The position numbers and the translations under genes were made by a program. Below the pieces are notes generated by a model. That model did not search any database. It was not told the origin of the DNA and saw only the letters and a program-made list of their open reading frames with translations. Shown piece after piece: positions 1-8,128 of a DNA stretch of 64,000 nucleotides. Numbering within the stretch: position 1 is the stretch's first letter; every line of letters begins with the position of its first letter. This DNA is from Polynucleobacter sp. MWH-Jannik1A5 (GTDB lineage: Bacteria > Pseudomonadota > Gammaproteobacteria > Burkholderiales > Burkholderiaceae): NCBI RefSeq assembly GCF_018881795.1, contig NZ_JACVPQ010000001.1, forward strand, positions 1,336,721 through 1,400,720, in the 5' to 3' direction.

Positions 1-1387
1 TATTTCGGCAAAACTCTAAAATTTCTTCATCGGATTGTGGGTTATTCGGCTTTACCTCTCTGGTAATCAGAGAGCGAAGCGGTTCAGTTTGCGCAATTTT
101 CCTGGCGTACTTAACGGCGGCAATGCTGATGTCGCGATCATAAGGTGTCGACATATAGTTCGCAAACATTTTGGGGGGTACAAGTGGGTCTACTGACTGA
201 ATGCGCACATGACCTCGAGACTCGGGTCTGAGTTGGCAAACCGACATGGTAAATCCAGAGAAGGGATGAACCTTGCCACCAGCCATCTCTGCAGAAAGTG
301 TTGCTAAGTGAAACTGAATGTCAGGTGTTTTGGAGTCTTTCATTACACGAGTAAAAAGACCTCCTTGATTAATGCCGATCGATAGTGGTCCACCGCGGAA
401 TAGTAGCCAATCTAAGCCCATCTTTAGTTGACCAAACCAGGATGAGAGTTGGTCATTAGTTGAGATAGGTTGGTTTAATTCATAAATCAGGCGGTGCTGT
501 AAATGGTCTTGCAGATTTTCTCCAACCCCTGGCAAATCCTGCACTACAGGGATATTGAATTCTTGCAACAGTTTTGCTGGGCCAACCCCTGAGAGTTGCA
601 AAATTTGCGGACTCTGAATCGCACCCGCACTCAGAATGACTTCTTTATTAGCGCGTACTATGCTTTTTTTGCCGTTACGGAATATTTCAATACCTACAGC
701 TTTTTTGTTCTCAAAAATAACCCTGCAAGCCTGACTATCTGTCAGAATTTCTAGATTCTTACGATTCTTGATGGGCTTTAAATATGCAACAGCCGTACTG
801 CAACGAAAACCTTTGTGGGTGGTGAGTTGGTAGTAGCCAACTCCTTCTTGCGTTAGATTGTTGAAGTCGTCTGTTTCAGGAACACCCAGCGTATTAGCAG
901 TCTTTTTAAATGCTTCAACTAAGGGATGTTTTTTTGGAATCGATGATGCCTTTAAGGGACCTGTTTGTGAATGCAGTGGTTCGCTTAAACGATCATTGCC
1001 TTCTGCCTTTTTGAAGTAGGGTAATACATCATCCCAGCCCCAACCAGGGTTTCCGAGATCACGCCAAGTGTCGTAATCCTCTTTTTGTCCGCGAATAAAA
1101 ATGAGACCATTAATTGAGCTGGAGCCGCCTAGCGTCTTGCCTCTGGGCCAATAAATCTGTCGATTGTTTACACCAGGGTCAGGCTCGGTCTGAAATTTCC
1201 AGTTGAGCTTAGGGTCCCACATCGTTTTTGCATAACCAATCGGCAGATGAATCCAAGGAGAACGATCCTTGGGCCCGGCTTCAATCAGGCAAACAGAATT
1301 CTTGGGATCCGCTGAGAGGCGGTTGGCCAAAACGCAACCAGATGAACCTCCTCCTACGACGATGTAATCGAACGATGTATTTGCCAT
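1..1387 (-). CDS. GMC-family FAD oxidoreductase (choline dehydrogenase-like), C-terminus cut by window edge
   Basis: The reverse-strand frame is open from an ATG at 1387 to the window edge, giving about 462 residues of a family that is usually 530-560 long. The N-terminus has the FAD-binding glycine motif VVGGGSSG (residues 10-17), then the GMC signature-1 region PRGKTLGGSSSING (81-94) and signature-2 GAIQSPQILQLSG (around 250). The visible end, NPQSDEEILEFCRN, leads into the usual C-terminal catalytic His region, which lies outside. GMC enzymes oxidise primary or secondary alcohols with FAD. The substrate cannot be told from sequence. It starts 5 nt after the BKACE gene stop, so it is the last visible gene of the IclR-BKACE-GMC operon and probably supplies a keto or aldehyde intermediate to that pathway (inference). 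Confidence 0.9.
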   Translation of the reverse strand, partial: MANTSFDYIVVGGGSSGCVLANRLSADPKNSVCLIEAGPKDRSPWIHLPIGYAKTMWDPKLNWKFQTEPDPGVNNRQIYWPRGKTLGGSSSINGLIFIRGQKEDYDTWRDLGNPGWGWDDVLPYFKKAEGNDRLSEPLHSQTGPLKASSIPKKHPLVEAFKKTANTLGVPETDDFNNLTQEGVGYYQLTTHKGFRCSTAVAYLKPIKNRKNLEILTDSQACRVIFENKKAVGIEIFRNGKKSIVRANKEVILSAGAIQSPQILQLSGVGPAKLLQEFNIPVVQDLPGVGENLQDHLQHRLIYELNQPISTNDQLSSWFGQLKMGLDWLLFRGGPLSIGINQGGLFTRVMKDSKTPDIQFHLATLSAEMAGGKVHPFSGFTMSVCQLRPESRGHVRIQSVDPLVPPKMFANYMSTPYDRDISIAAVKYARKIAQTEPLRSLITREVKPNNPQSDEEILEFCRN

Positions 1388-1392
1388 ACTGA

Positions 1393-2223
1393 TTAGTGTT
1401 TTCTCAATCCCAAAATTTCTCGCGCTTGAGCTGGGGTCGCTACTGTTCGGTTGTAAGCAGGCGCCATCTGCGCAAGACGCGCCACTAATTCAGCATTATC
1501 TTTGGCAGCCCGAGTTTTATCAAAACGCGTATTGTCTTCAAGACCAGTTCTAACGTGACCACCCAATTCAAGAGTCCATTCATTTACTGGTAATTGATGA
1601 CGTGCAATACCGGCAGCAGTCCATGTTGCATCAGGCATTACCGCCTTTAACTCTGAAATGAGGAATTCAAGAATCGTGCGCCTTGCTGGCATGGCATTGG
1701 GGATACCCATAACAAATTGGACATGGGCTGGTGCTTTAAGAAGGCCACGCTCAATCAAATTAGCTGCGTTATAAAGCATAGCAAGATCAAAAATCTCAAT
1801 TTCTGGCTTGATTTCAAACTTTAGCATCTCGCTTGCAAGGCCATCGACAAATTCAGGAGGATTTTCATAAATGCCTGTTGGGAAATTCACTGAGCCAGTG
1901 GCTAGAGAGGCCATATCAGGTTTATGAAACAACATTCCACCGCGAGCTGCTTGATCACGTCCGCGGCCACCAGTGGAAAATTGAATAATCATTCCTGGGC
2001 AATGTTTCTGTATTCCTTCTTGAACAGCTGCATATAAGTCAGGATTTGAGCTTGGAGTCTCATCTGCATTTCGAACATGTATGTGCGCAAGCGTCGCTCC
2101 CGCTTCAAACGCTTTATGTGTTTCTTCAATCTGCTCGCTGGTAGTCACTGGTAAACCTGGGCAATCTTTTTTACGGGGTATTGCTCCAGTCATTGCAACT
2201 GTAATGATTACGGGAGTGGTCAT
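1393..2223 (-). CDS. BKACE-family beta-keto acid cleavage enzyme (DUF849)
   Basis: This 276-residue protein matches the 3-keto-5-aminohexanoate cleavage (Kce/BKACE) family in length and motifs: an N-terminal strand with TVAMTGA, the metal-binding HIH pair at residues 47-49 (AHIHVRN), and a late GGHVRTGLEDN segment with the conserved Arg/Glu. Family members are TIM barrels with a bound zinc that react a beta-keto acid with acetyl-CoA to give acetoacetate and a new CoA ester. The substrate varies widely across the family. The gene follows the IclR gene by 15 nt and precedes the GMC oxidoreductase by 5 nt, so co-transcription is likely. The pairing suggests alcohol oxidation followed by C-C cleavage of a beta-keto acid. 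Family assignment is firm and substrate is unknown. Confidence 0.9.
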   Translation of the reverse strand: MTTPVIITVAMTGAIPRKKDCPGLPVTTSEQIEETHKAFEAGATLAHIHVRNADETPSSNPDLYAAVQEGIQKHCPGMIIQFSTGGRGRDQAARGGMLFHKPDMASLATGSVNFPTGIYENPPEFVDGLASEMLKFEIKPEIEIFDLAMLYNAANLIERGLLKAPAHVQFVMGIPNAMPARRTILEFLISELKAVMPDATWTAAGIARHQLPVNEWTLELGGHVRTGLEDNTRFDKTRAAKDNAELVARLAQMAPAYNRTVATPAQAREILGLRKH

Positions 2224-2238
2224 ATTCTTTCCAAGAAA

Positions 2239-3051
2239 TTAATTGCTGGTATCAGACAGGCTAGTTTGAATATCATTTGCAGCACGCTTTAAAGGCTTAA
2301 CATAAAAATCGATCGATTTTTCTTGCATGCGAGGTGCAGGACCATGCGCAGTAATCGTGGCAAAAGTTTTATATTTTGAGTTGATGACTGGTACGGCGAT
2401 CCCAATAAATCCCTCCAGGAAGGCTGATTCATCAAGGGCGTAGCCATCATTGCGAATTTTTTCAAGCTCGTCAAATAGCTTGTTGTAGGTGGTAATTGTT
2501 CTAGGTGTATATGTTTCAAATGGTTCATTGCCTAACGAACGTCGAACCTGCAACTCAGTCATGCCCGAGAGAAATAATTTTCCGCTGGCGGTGCAATGCA
2601 GAGGTACGCGCATGCCGAGATCTACGTGCAGCCGAATAGGTGCACTTGTCTCGACTCGATCGAGATACATCACTTTATTGCCATCCAAGATATTGAAGTT
2701 GCAGGTTTCGCCAATTTCTTCAACAAGACGTTTCATCACTGCTACGCGCTGTGATCGGATAGAGTCGACGGAAAGAATATTCATTCCCATGATTCTGAGT
2801 TTTGCGCTTGGTTGAAAACGTCTGCCATTGGGGTCGCGCTCAATAAATCCTTGGGCAACCAATGTATTGAGTAATCTAAATGCCGTAGGTTTTGCTAAGC
2901 CAGTTCCCGTAGAAATGGTCTCTAGAGTGAGAGGAAATTCCGATTGGGCAATCGTCTCCAGAATGAGCAGTACCTTTTCCGCCATGCTGGATTTGGCGGA
3001 TTCTTCCAATATTTCCGCTGGAGGGGTGATGCGGGAGAGCTTTTGTGGCAT
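2239..3051 (-). CDS. IclR-family transcriptional regulator
   Basis: The 270-residue product has a winged helix-turn-helix N-terminal part (about residues 20-85, including LETISTGTGLAKPTAFRLLNTL) and the IclR effector-binding domain after it (about 100-265; LHCTASGKLFLSG is typical). IclR proteins bind palindromic operators as dimers or tetramers and sense small carboxylic or aromatic acids. It is the first gene of the leftward operon with BKACE and GMC oxidoreductase and is divergent from the biotin carrier/carboxyltransferase/ABC operon. The 113-bp gap between them is the obvious place for its operator, so it probably controls both arms. The ATG at 3051 gives a start extended before the HTH; the next in-frame Met, at residue 23, is possible. 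Confidence 0.92.
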   Translation of the reverse strand: MPQKLSRITPPAEILEESAKSSMAEKVLLILETIAQSEFPLTLETISTGTGLAKPTAFRLLNTLVAQGFIERDPNGRRFQPSAKLRIMGMNILSVDSIRSQRVAVMKRLVEEIGETCNFNILDGNKVMYLDRVETSAPIRLHVDLGMRVPLHCTASGKLFLSGMTELQVRRSLGNEPFETYTPRTITTYNKLFDELEKIRNDGYALDESAFLEGFIGIAVPVINSKYKTFATITAHGPAPRMQEKSIDFYVKPLKRAANDIQTSLSDTSN

Positions 3052-3082
3052 TTATTGAGGATTTTTTGAAGATATTTGCGTT

Positions 3083-3102
3083 TTTAAGTGTTTACCCTTA
3101 AA
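3083..3102. promoter_or_regulatory. Inverted repeat in the IclR / biotin-carrier divergent gap
   Basis: TTTAAG (3083-3088) and CTTAAA (3097-3102) form a 6-8-6 inverted repeat in the 113-bp intergenic space. The position fits an operator for the adjacent IclR regulator, but the repeat is short and AT-rich, so chance is possible. Confidence 0.25.
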
Positions 3103-3164
3103 GCATTTCACCTGATGATACTTTAAATTTCATTAGAGAAAATATTAACTAAAAAAACGAGACA

Positions 3165-3731
3165 GTGCAAACAAAAAAGAAAGTCGCCCCAAAAGCGAAA
3201 GTAAAGACTAAGCCTTCTAAAAAAGTTCCAGTTAAAAAAGCTGCAGCTAAGGTGAAGGTGCCACCTGAATTCACGATGAAGCAGGTGAAGGAAATTGTTG
3301 CCCTCATTAAAGATGCGGGCACGTTCACTACGTTCGGTTACAAGACAGAAGAATTTGAGATCGAGATTTCAGTGGGAGCACAAACCACATTCGCTCAAAG
3401 CGCTTCTATTGCTCCACAGGTAGTGGCGCCTACGTCCGCTATTGCTTCAGCTTCGGCTGCGCCCATATCCTCATTAACACTCTCATCATCAGAACGTGCC
3501 ATTACAAGCCCGATGATTGGTACCTTTTATCGCAAGCCAAGCCCTAACTCTGATCCATTCGTTGAAGTGGGGGATAGGGTTACACCGACCACAGATGTAT
3601 GCATCGTCGAGGTAATGAAGTTGCTGAATACCATTCCAGCTGAATGTACTGGTAAGGTGTCCCGTATCTTGGTGGAAGATGGCGCAACAATTGAGGTAGG
3701 GCAGCCCCTTATGGTGATTGAGCTTGCTTAA
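3165..3731 (+). CDS. Biotin carboxyl carrier protein (AccB-like)
   Basis: The last 80 residues form a biotinyl domain: PMIGTFYRKPSPNSDPF (116-132) and the biotinylation site EVMKLLNT with target Lys152. The middle (about 37-70) resembles the AccB N-terminal region, followed by an Ala/Ser/Pro linker. The first 34 residues are a Lys/Ala/Pro-rich basic stretch not typical of AccB. The start used is GTG at 3165; if translation began at the Met at residue 38 the basic stretch would be lost. The stop overlaps the next gene by one base. No biotin carboxylase (accC) gene is adjacent, so it is not the usual accBC operon. It is probably the carrier for the carboxyltransferase downstream. Confidence 0.85.
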   Translation: MQTKKKVAPKAKVKTKPSKKVPVKKAAAKVKVPPEFTMKQVKEIVALIKDAGTFTTFGYKTEEFEIEISVGAQTTFAQSASIAPQVVAPTSAIASASAAPISSLTLSSSERAITSPMIGTFYRKPSPNSDPFVEVGDRVTPTTDVCIVEVMKLLNTIPAECTGKVSRILVEDGATIEVGQPLMVIELA

Positions 3732-5188
3732 TGGCTACTAAAAAACCATTCGAAATGATCGACGTCACTCTGCGCGATGCGCATCAGTGCCTTTGGTCTA
3801 CTCGTATGACTACTCCCCATATGTATCCAGCACTAGCTGATATAGATCAAGCCGGCTATGGCTATATCAATATTTTAGGTGGCGCTGTATTTGATGTGAT
3901 GGTGCGCTTTTTGCGAGAGGATCCTTGGAAGCGCATGGCATTTTTAAGTGAGCAACTCAGCACCCCAACAGACGCATTAACGCGTGGTCAAAGTATTTAT
4001 ACATTTGAATTATTTCCAGACGATGTTGTGGAACTCAATGTAGAGTTGTTGGCTCAATCCGGCGTCAGAGTATTGACTGTTTATGATGCTCTGAACGATA
4101 ACCGCAATATCGAATCTTCTGTAAAAGCAGGCAAGAAACACGGTATGCTAATTAATGCCATGTTGACTTATGCTTTGAGTCCTGTTCATGACGATGCTTA
4201 CTTTATTGCCCGTACACGCGAGTTGGTGAAGTTAGGGGCTGACTTTATTTCTGTAAAAGATCCAACTGGCCTGCTTACCCCAGAGCGAGCCGCCACTCTT
4301 TTCCCTGCTGTAGTTTCTGCAGCAGCAGGTATCCCCATTAAACTGCATTCGCATTGCCAATCTGGTTTAGCGCCATTGGTTTACGAAGAAGCCATCAAGG
4401 CAGGGTTTGCTTATGGCTACGTAGCAACAGATTGTCTGGCTAATGGCGCATCGCTACCATCCGTCTTAGATGTCTATGCGAGCGCCCAAAAATATGGCCG
4501 CGCTCCTAAGATGAATCATTCTGCTTTGCAAAAGGTTGATGAATACTTTGACTGGATTTGCGCCCGAGATAATTTTGCTCGTGGAGAAAAGGCGAATTAT
4601 GACCCAGCTCTATATGAGCACCAAATCCCTGGTGGAATGATTTCTAATCTACGTGCTCAATTAGCTACGATGGGCATCTCTCATAGAGAAGCAGAGATTC
4701 TGGAAGAGACCGCAAGAGTTCGCGAAGACTTAGGTTATCCCATATTAGTAAGCCCATTTGCACAGTACATCGTTACTCAAGCAGTGCTGAATGTGATGCA
4801 AGGCGAGCGCTATAAGACTATCCCAGATGAGATCAAGCTGTATCTCAAGGGGCATTATGGAAAATTGGCTGGCACACCTAGTGCTCAAGTTATGGAACGT
4901 GCGAACGTAGACTATGACGCATCTCGTCGGCCTGGTGAGTTAATTGAGCCAGCGTTACCAGGCTTAAGAAAAAAATGGGGCCGCTCAATTAGCAGGGAGG
5001 AATTGAGTCTTCATGCTTTCTATCCAGAGCATCTTGCCTTGGGTTTGAAGGACGGCGCCCAAGAGGCTGTAAAGCAGGGACCTGCTTTACAGCCCTTTAC
5101 TGAGTTGGTGAAGTATTTAGTTATGAAAAAAGAATATAGAAAAATTAGAACCAGATTGGGCGGTATAGAGTTAAGCTTCAGCAGTTAG
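3731..5188 (+). CDS. Biotin-dependent carboxyltransferase (pyruvate carboxylase subunit B / oxaloacetate decarboxylase alpha-like)
   Basis: The 485-residue product is a TIM-barrel carboxyltransferase of the PycB/OadA type. Visible family features are DVTLRDAHQCLWSTRM (11-26; usual DATLRDAHQSL), GGAVFDVMVRFLREDPW (50-66), the carboxylatable Lys176 in SVKDPTGLL, and the metal ligands His206/His208 in LHSHCQSG. After about residue 340 comes the conserved PYC/OADA C-terminal region (YPILVSPFAQYIVTQAVLNV). It lacks a fused biotinyl domain; that is supplied by the gene upstream. The segment 230-245 (VATDCLANGASLPSV) differs strongly from the Met-Ser-x-Thr region of known enzymes and has no Thr after the Asp. 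No OadB/OadG sodium-pump subunits or biotin carboxylase are nearby. The substrate is unknown; the ABC transporter that follows suggests an imported carboxylate or sulfonate. Confidence 0.85.
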   Translation: MATKKPFEMIDVTLRDAHQCLWSTRMTTPHMYPALADIDQAGYGYINILGGAVFDVMVRFLREDPWKRMAFLSEQLSTPTDALTRGQSIYTFELFPDDVVELNVELLAQSGVRVLTVYDALNDNRNIESSVKAGKKHGMLINAMLTYALSPVHDDAYFIARTRELVKLGADFISVKDPTGLLTPERAATLFPAVVSAAAGIPIKLHSHCQSGLAPLVYEEAIKAGFAYGYVATDCLANGASLPSVLDVYASAQKYGRAPKMNHSALQKVDEYFDWICARDNFARGEKANYDPALYEHQIPGGMISNLRAQLATMGISHREAEILEETARVREDLGYPILVSPFAQYIVTQAVLNVMQGERYKTIPDEIKLYLKGHYGKLAGTPSAQVMERANVDYDASRRPGELIEPALPGLRKKWGRSISREELSLHAFYPEHLALGLKDGAQEAVKQGPALQPFTELVKYLVMKKEYRKIRTRLGGIELSFSS

Positions 5189-5248
5189 TTTTTTTGGCCT
5201 TTGCTTTTTGTATTTGGTGCAAGAAATTTCAATTTTAAGGAGATCGTA

Positions 5249-6532
5249 ATGAAACAATTTAGCGCATCACGCCGTATCTTTTCAGTGCTCGCTGTCGCCA
5301 TGTTATCGGGTGCTCCAATGCTGTCAATGGCGCAAAACGCCACAAAGTTTAATGATTATGGGTGGCCGGAAGGTGCTGAGGAGAAAGTATCAGCCAAGTC
5401 CGTAGCCTGGCTTAAGGAAAAAGGCTGGTGGCCAGTGCAAATTGCATTTCAACCACCATGGTCTGGTCAAAATACGGTCAACTTAGTAATGGACAAGAAG
5501 GGTCTTTTATCTAAGCGCGGTATTGAAGCTAAATTACAAGCATTCCCATCGGGACCAGCGATTAATGAAGTTATCATCTCCGGTCGATTCCAGTTCGGTA
5601 ATGGTGGTAACTTCCCATTCACCTCTTTGATCGATAAAAACATTCCCGTGAAGACGATCGCGGTGATTAATACCAACTTGATGCATGCTGTTTTAGTGCC
5701 ATTGGATTCCAAGATTAAATCCTTTAAGGACTTCAAGGGCTCAAATCCACCGGCAACTATTGGTATCGTGACTGGCTCCTCTGCTGAGTTCTATATCCAA
5801 GCTGCAGCTAAAGCCAATGGCATTGAGATTGGTAAAGACATCATTCTGAAAAATATGCCTCCAGGTGAGCAAATGGCTATGCCAAAGGGTATTGATGCGG
5901 TAGTTCCTTGGGATCCAACTCCAACCATCATGTCCAAAGAGCGTAAGAACGCCAGAATTATCAGCGATAGCTATCCGTACAACATTTATGCTGGTACTTT
6001 CTACGTGCGTCAAGAAGTTATTGATAATGCACCGGACGTAGTACAAGCATTCACAGATGCGATTGCTGAGGCAACACTTTGGATTAGAAAGAATCCAGAT
6101 GCTGCAGTTGATGTCATGCAAGAAGATCCAAACTTGAAGAACTACTCAAAAGAAATCTTGCGTCAGCAAATCACTGCTTACAACTTGCTCTATAAGCCTA
6201 ATTACATTTACCCAATTCCAGTATTCTGGGGTCGTGCAAATGAGCCTATTTACACATGGCTTTACGAGAACAAGCGTATTCAGAATAAGTTAACCGGTAT
6301 CGACTTTGCTCGTGCGGTGGATACACGCTTTATGGATAAAACGTTCGAGAAGTTGGGTTGGGCAACCACTACAAGACCACCATTTTTACCAGCAAGCTGG
6401 TCTGCGCCAATGGATAAAACACCGTATCCAACTTATATGAATCCATTGAATACCACTACACCACAGCCTTTCCCAGAAAAGGGCGATCTCGTTAGAGACT
6501 GGTCCTTCGATGGTAAGACTTATAAGAAATAA
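5249..6532 (+). CDS. NitT/TauT-type ABC transporter substrate-binding protein
   Basis: The chosen ATG at 5249 is preceded by a strong AAGGAGA at 5237-5243 and begins a classic signal peptide (MKQFSASRR, hydrophobic core, cleavage near SMAQN), giving 427 residues. An upstream in-frame start at 5201 is less likely. The mature protein resembles SsuA/TauA/NMT1-type binding proteins: a GWWPVQIAFQPPWSGQN stretch, KRGIEAKLQAFPSGP, and FKDFKG ahead of the hinge. It should bind its ligand in the periplasm and pass it to the permease and ATPase encoded next. It is longer than TauA or SsuA (about 320) because of extra N- and C-terminal segments rich in Pro and Trp. The ligand cannot be named from sequence. 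Confidence 0.88.
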   Translation: MKQFSASRRIFSVLAVAMLSGAPMLSMAQNATKFNDYGWPEGAEEKVSAKSVAWLKEKGWWPVQIAFQPPWSGQNTVNLVMDKKGLLSKRGIEAKLQAFPSGPAINEVIISGRFQFGNGGNFPFTSLIDKNIPVKTIAVINTNLMHAVLVPLDSKIKSFKDFKGSNPPATIGIVTGSSAEFYIQAAAKANGIEIGKDIILKNMPPGEQMAMPKGIDAVVPWDPTPTIMSKERKNARIISDSYPYNIYAGTFYVRQEVIDNAPDVVQAFTDAIAEATLWIRKNPDAAVDVMQEDPNLKNYSKEILRQQITAYNLLYKPNYIYPIPVFWGRANEPIYTWLYENKRIQNKLTGIDFARAVDTRFMDKTFEKLGWATTTRPPFLPASWSAPMDKTPYPTYMNPLNTTTPQPFPEKGDLVRDWSFDGKTYKK

Positions 6533-6537
6533 GAGAT

Positions 6538-7311
6538 ATGCCAATAATTAACTTTTTCAAGCAATTTCGTCGTTTAGCCTTATTGATTATTTTGCTTGCC
6601 GCCTGGGAATATGCCAGTCGGTTTATTCTGGATAAAACAGAATCTACCTTGTTGCCACCTCCCTCGGGAGTGGCACAAGGCGGTTTTGAGTTAATGCAGT
6701 CTGGAGAAATCTGGAAGCATTTATTCGATAGCTTATCTAGAGAATTTGTAGCGTTTTGTTATGCCTCTGTCGCTATTCCCTTGGGAATAGTGATGGGGTG
6801 TTTTAAATGGGTGAATGAGCAGGTGGATCCAATCGTAGAAATATTGCGACCTATTCCTCCAATTGCCTGGATCCCGCTCAGTATTTTGTGGTTTGGTGTG
6901 GGTAATACCCAAAACCAATTCATTATTTTCTTGGGAATCTTCTTCCCAATTTTATTGAACACGATTGATGCTGTAAAAAATGTGGAGCCGAACTTGATTC
7001 GTGCAGCTCGCTGTTTGGGCGCTGGTTCTTGGGGTGTGATTACTCGTGTAGTTCTGCGTGCAGCCCTTCCTCAGATAGTGACCGGTATTCGTATTGGTTT
7101 GGGAGTGGGTTGGATGGCTTTGGTGGCAGCTGAATTAGTTGGCGCTAACTCTGGTCTAGGATTCCTAATTAATGACGCACGTACTGTTCTACGTACAGAT
7201 TACATTTTGGTTGGTATGTTGGCCATTGGCGTAATTGGATTATGTCTCGATAGGCTTATTAGATACACGGCTCAGAAACTCATGCCGTGGTCAAGAGCGC
7301 TTAATGCTTAA
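6538..7311 (+). CDS. ABC transporter permease (NitT/TauT type)
   Basis: This is a 257-residue inner-membrane protein with about six transmembrane helices and the EAA loop (around residues 150-175, IRAARCLGAGSWGVI) that docks to the ATPase. It matches the BPD_transp_1 family members SsuC/TauC in length and layout. It starts 5 nt after the binding-protein stop and is followed by the ATPase, so the three genes form one importer. The second half carries the typical VGWMALVAAELVG segment of this subfamily. Confidence 0.93.
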   Translation: MPIINFFKQFRRLALLIILLAAWEYASRFILDKTESTLLPPPSGVAQGGFELMQSGEIWKHLFDSLSREFVAFCYASVAIPLGIVMGCFKWVNEQVDPIVEILRPIPPIAWIPLSILWFGVGNTQNQFIIFLGIFFPILLNTIDAVKNVEPNLIRAARCLGAGSWGVITRVVLRAALPQIVTGIRIGLGVGWMALVAAELVGANSGLGFLINDARTVLRTDYILVGMLAIGVIGLCLDRLIRYTAQKLMPWSRALNA

Positions 7312-7339
7312 ACAGTTTGTTAATCGACTAATCATTTAA

Positions 7340-8128
7340 ATGAATAATTCAATGCCAGCACTTAAAGTAGAACACGTAAGAAAAATTTATCCTTCAATGC
7401 ATGCCAAGGGTCAAGAAGTCTTGGCAATTGAGGATATTTCGTTAGAGGTTCGTAAGAATGAGTTTTGCTCAATCTTGGGTCATAGCGGCTGTGGAAAGAC
7501 AACACTTCTCAACTTGATTGCTGGATTTGAGACGCCAACTGCTGGTCATATTGAATGTGCTGGCAAGGTAGTGAACGGCCCTGGTGCAGATCGCTCAATG
7601 GTGTTTCAGGACTATGCATTATTTCCCTGGTTAACTGTGTACGACAACATTGCTTTTGGTTTAAAAATCAAAGGTATTAATGCGGGCGAGATTAAACAGA
7701 TCGTGACGCGCTTTGCTGCGCTGGTAGGCTTAAGTCAATTTACTAATCACTATCCTCACCAGCTCTCAGGCGGCATGCGTCAACGAGTATCCATTGCTAG
7801 GGCCCTGGTTGTAGATCCCACTGTTCTGTTAATGGACGAGCCATTTGCTGCTTTGGATGCACAAAATCGCGCCATGATGCAGGCTGAAATGATTCGAATT
7901 TTGAATGAAGAAAGCAAAACGGTTGTGTTGGTAACGCACAGCATTGAAGAGGCGATTAATCTATCGGATGTCATCGTCGTGATGACGCGTCGTCCTGGAA
8001 GGGTAAAGGAGATTATTCGAGTTCCAGAGCCACGCAGAATGGTTGAAGATACCCCTGCGTATCTGGAAATCCGTCGCCAAATCCGCGATCTCATCGCCGG
8101 CGAGCACGATGTTAGCGAGGCTGTTTGA
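7340..8128 (+). CDS. ABC transporter ATP-binding protein (NitT/TauT type)
   Basis: The 262-residue protein has Walker A GHSGCGKT (about 48-55), the Q-loop in VFQDYALFPW, the signature LSGGMRQRVSIARAL, Walker B VLLMDEPFAALDA and the switch His in LVTHSIEEA. It belongs to the TauB/SsuB group. Two such subunits would drive the permease encoded just upstream. Its TGA stop (8126-8128) overlaps the TTG start proposed for the next gene, which points to coupled translation with the TauE/SafE protein. Confidence 0.94.
   Translation: MNNSMPALKVEHVRKIYPSMHAKGQEVLAIEDISLEVRKNEFCSILGHSGCGKTTLLNLIAGFETPTAGHIECAGKVVNGPGADRSMVFQDYALFPWLTVYDNIAFGLKIKGINAGEIKQIVTRFAALVGLSQFTNHYPHQLSGGMRQRVSIARALVVDPTVLLMDEPFAALDAQNRAMMQAEMIRILNEESKTVVLVTHSIEEAINLSDVIVVMTRRPGRVKEIIRVPEPRRMVEDTPAYLEIRRQIRDLIAGEHDVSEAV

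Noticed and set aside
3165..5188. Acetyl-CoA carboxylase or sodium-pumping oxaloacetate decarboxylase operon
   Set aside because: No accC, accA/accD, OadB or OadG is nearby, and the carboxyltransferase is of PycB/OadA type, not AccA/D type.
5201..5248. Upstream start for the ABC binding protein
   Set aside because: The ATG at 5249 has a strong ribosome site and begins a proper signal peptide.
5741..6121. Reverse-strand open frame opposite the ABC binding protein gene
   Set aside because: Fully inside a well-supported gene and no recognisable product.
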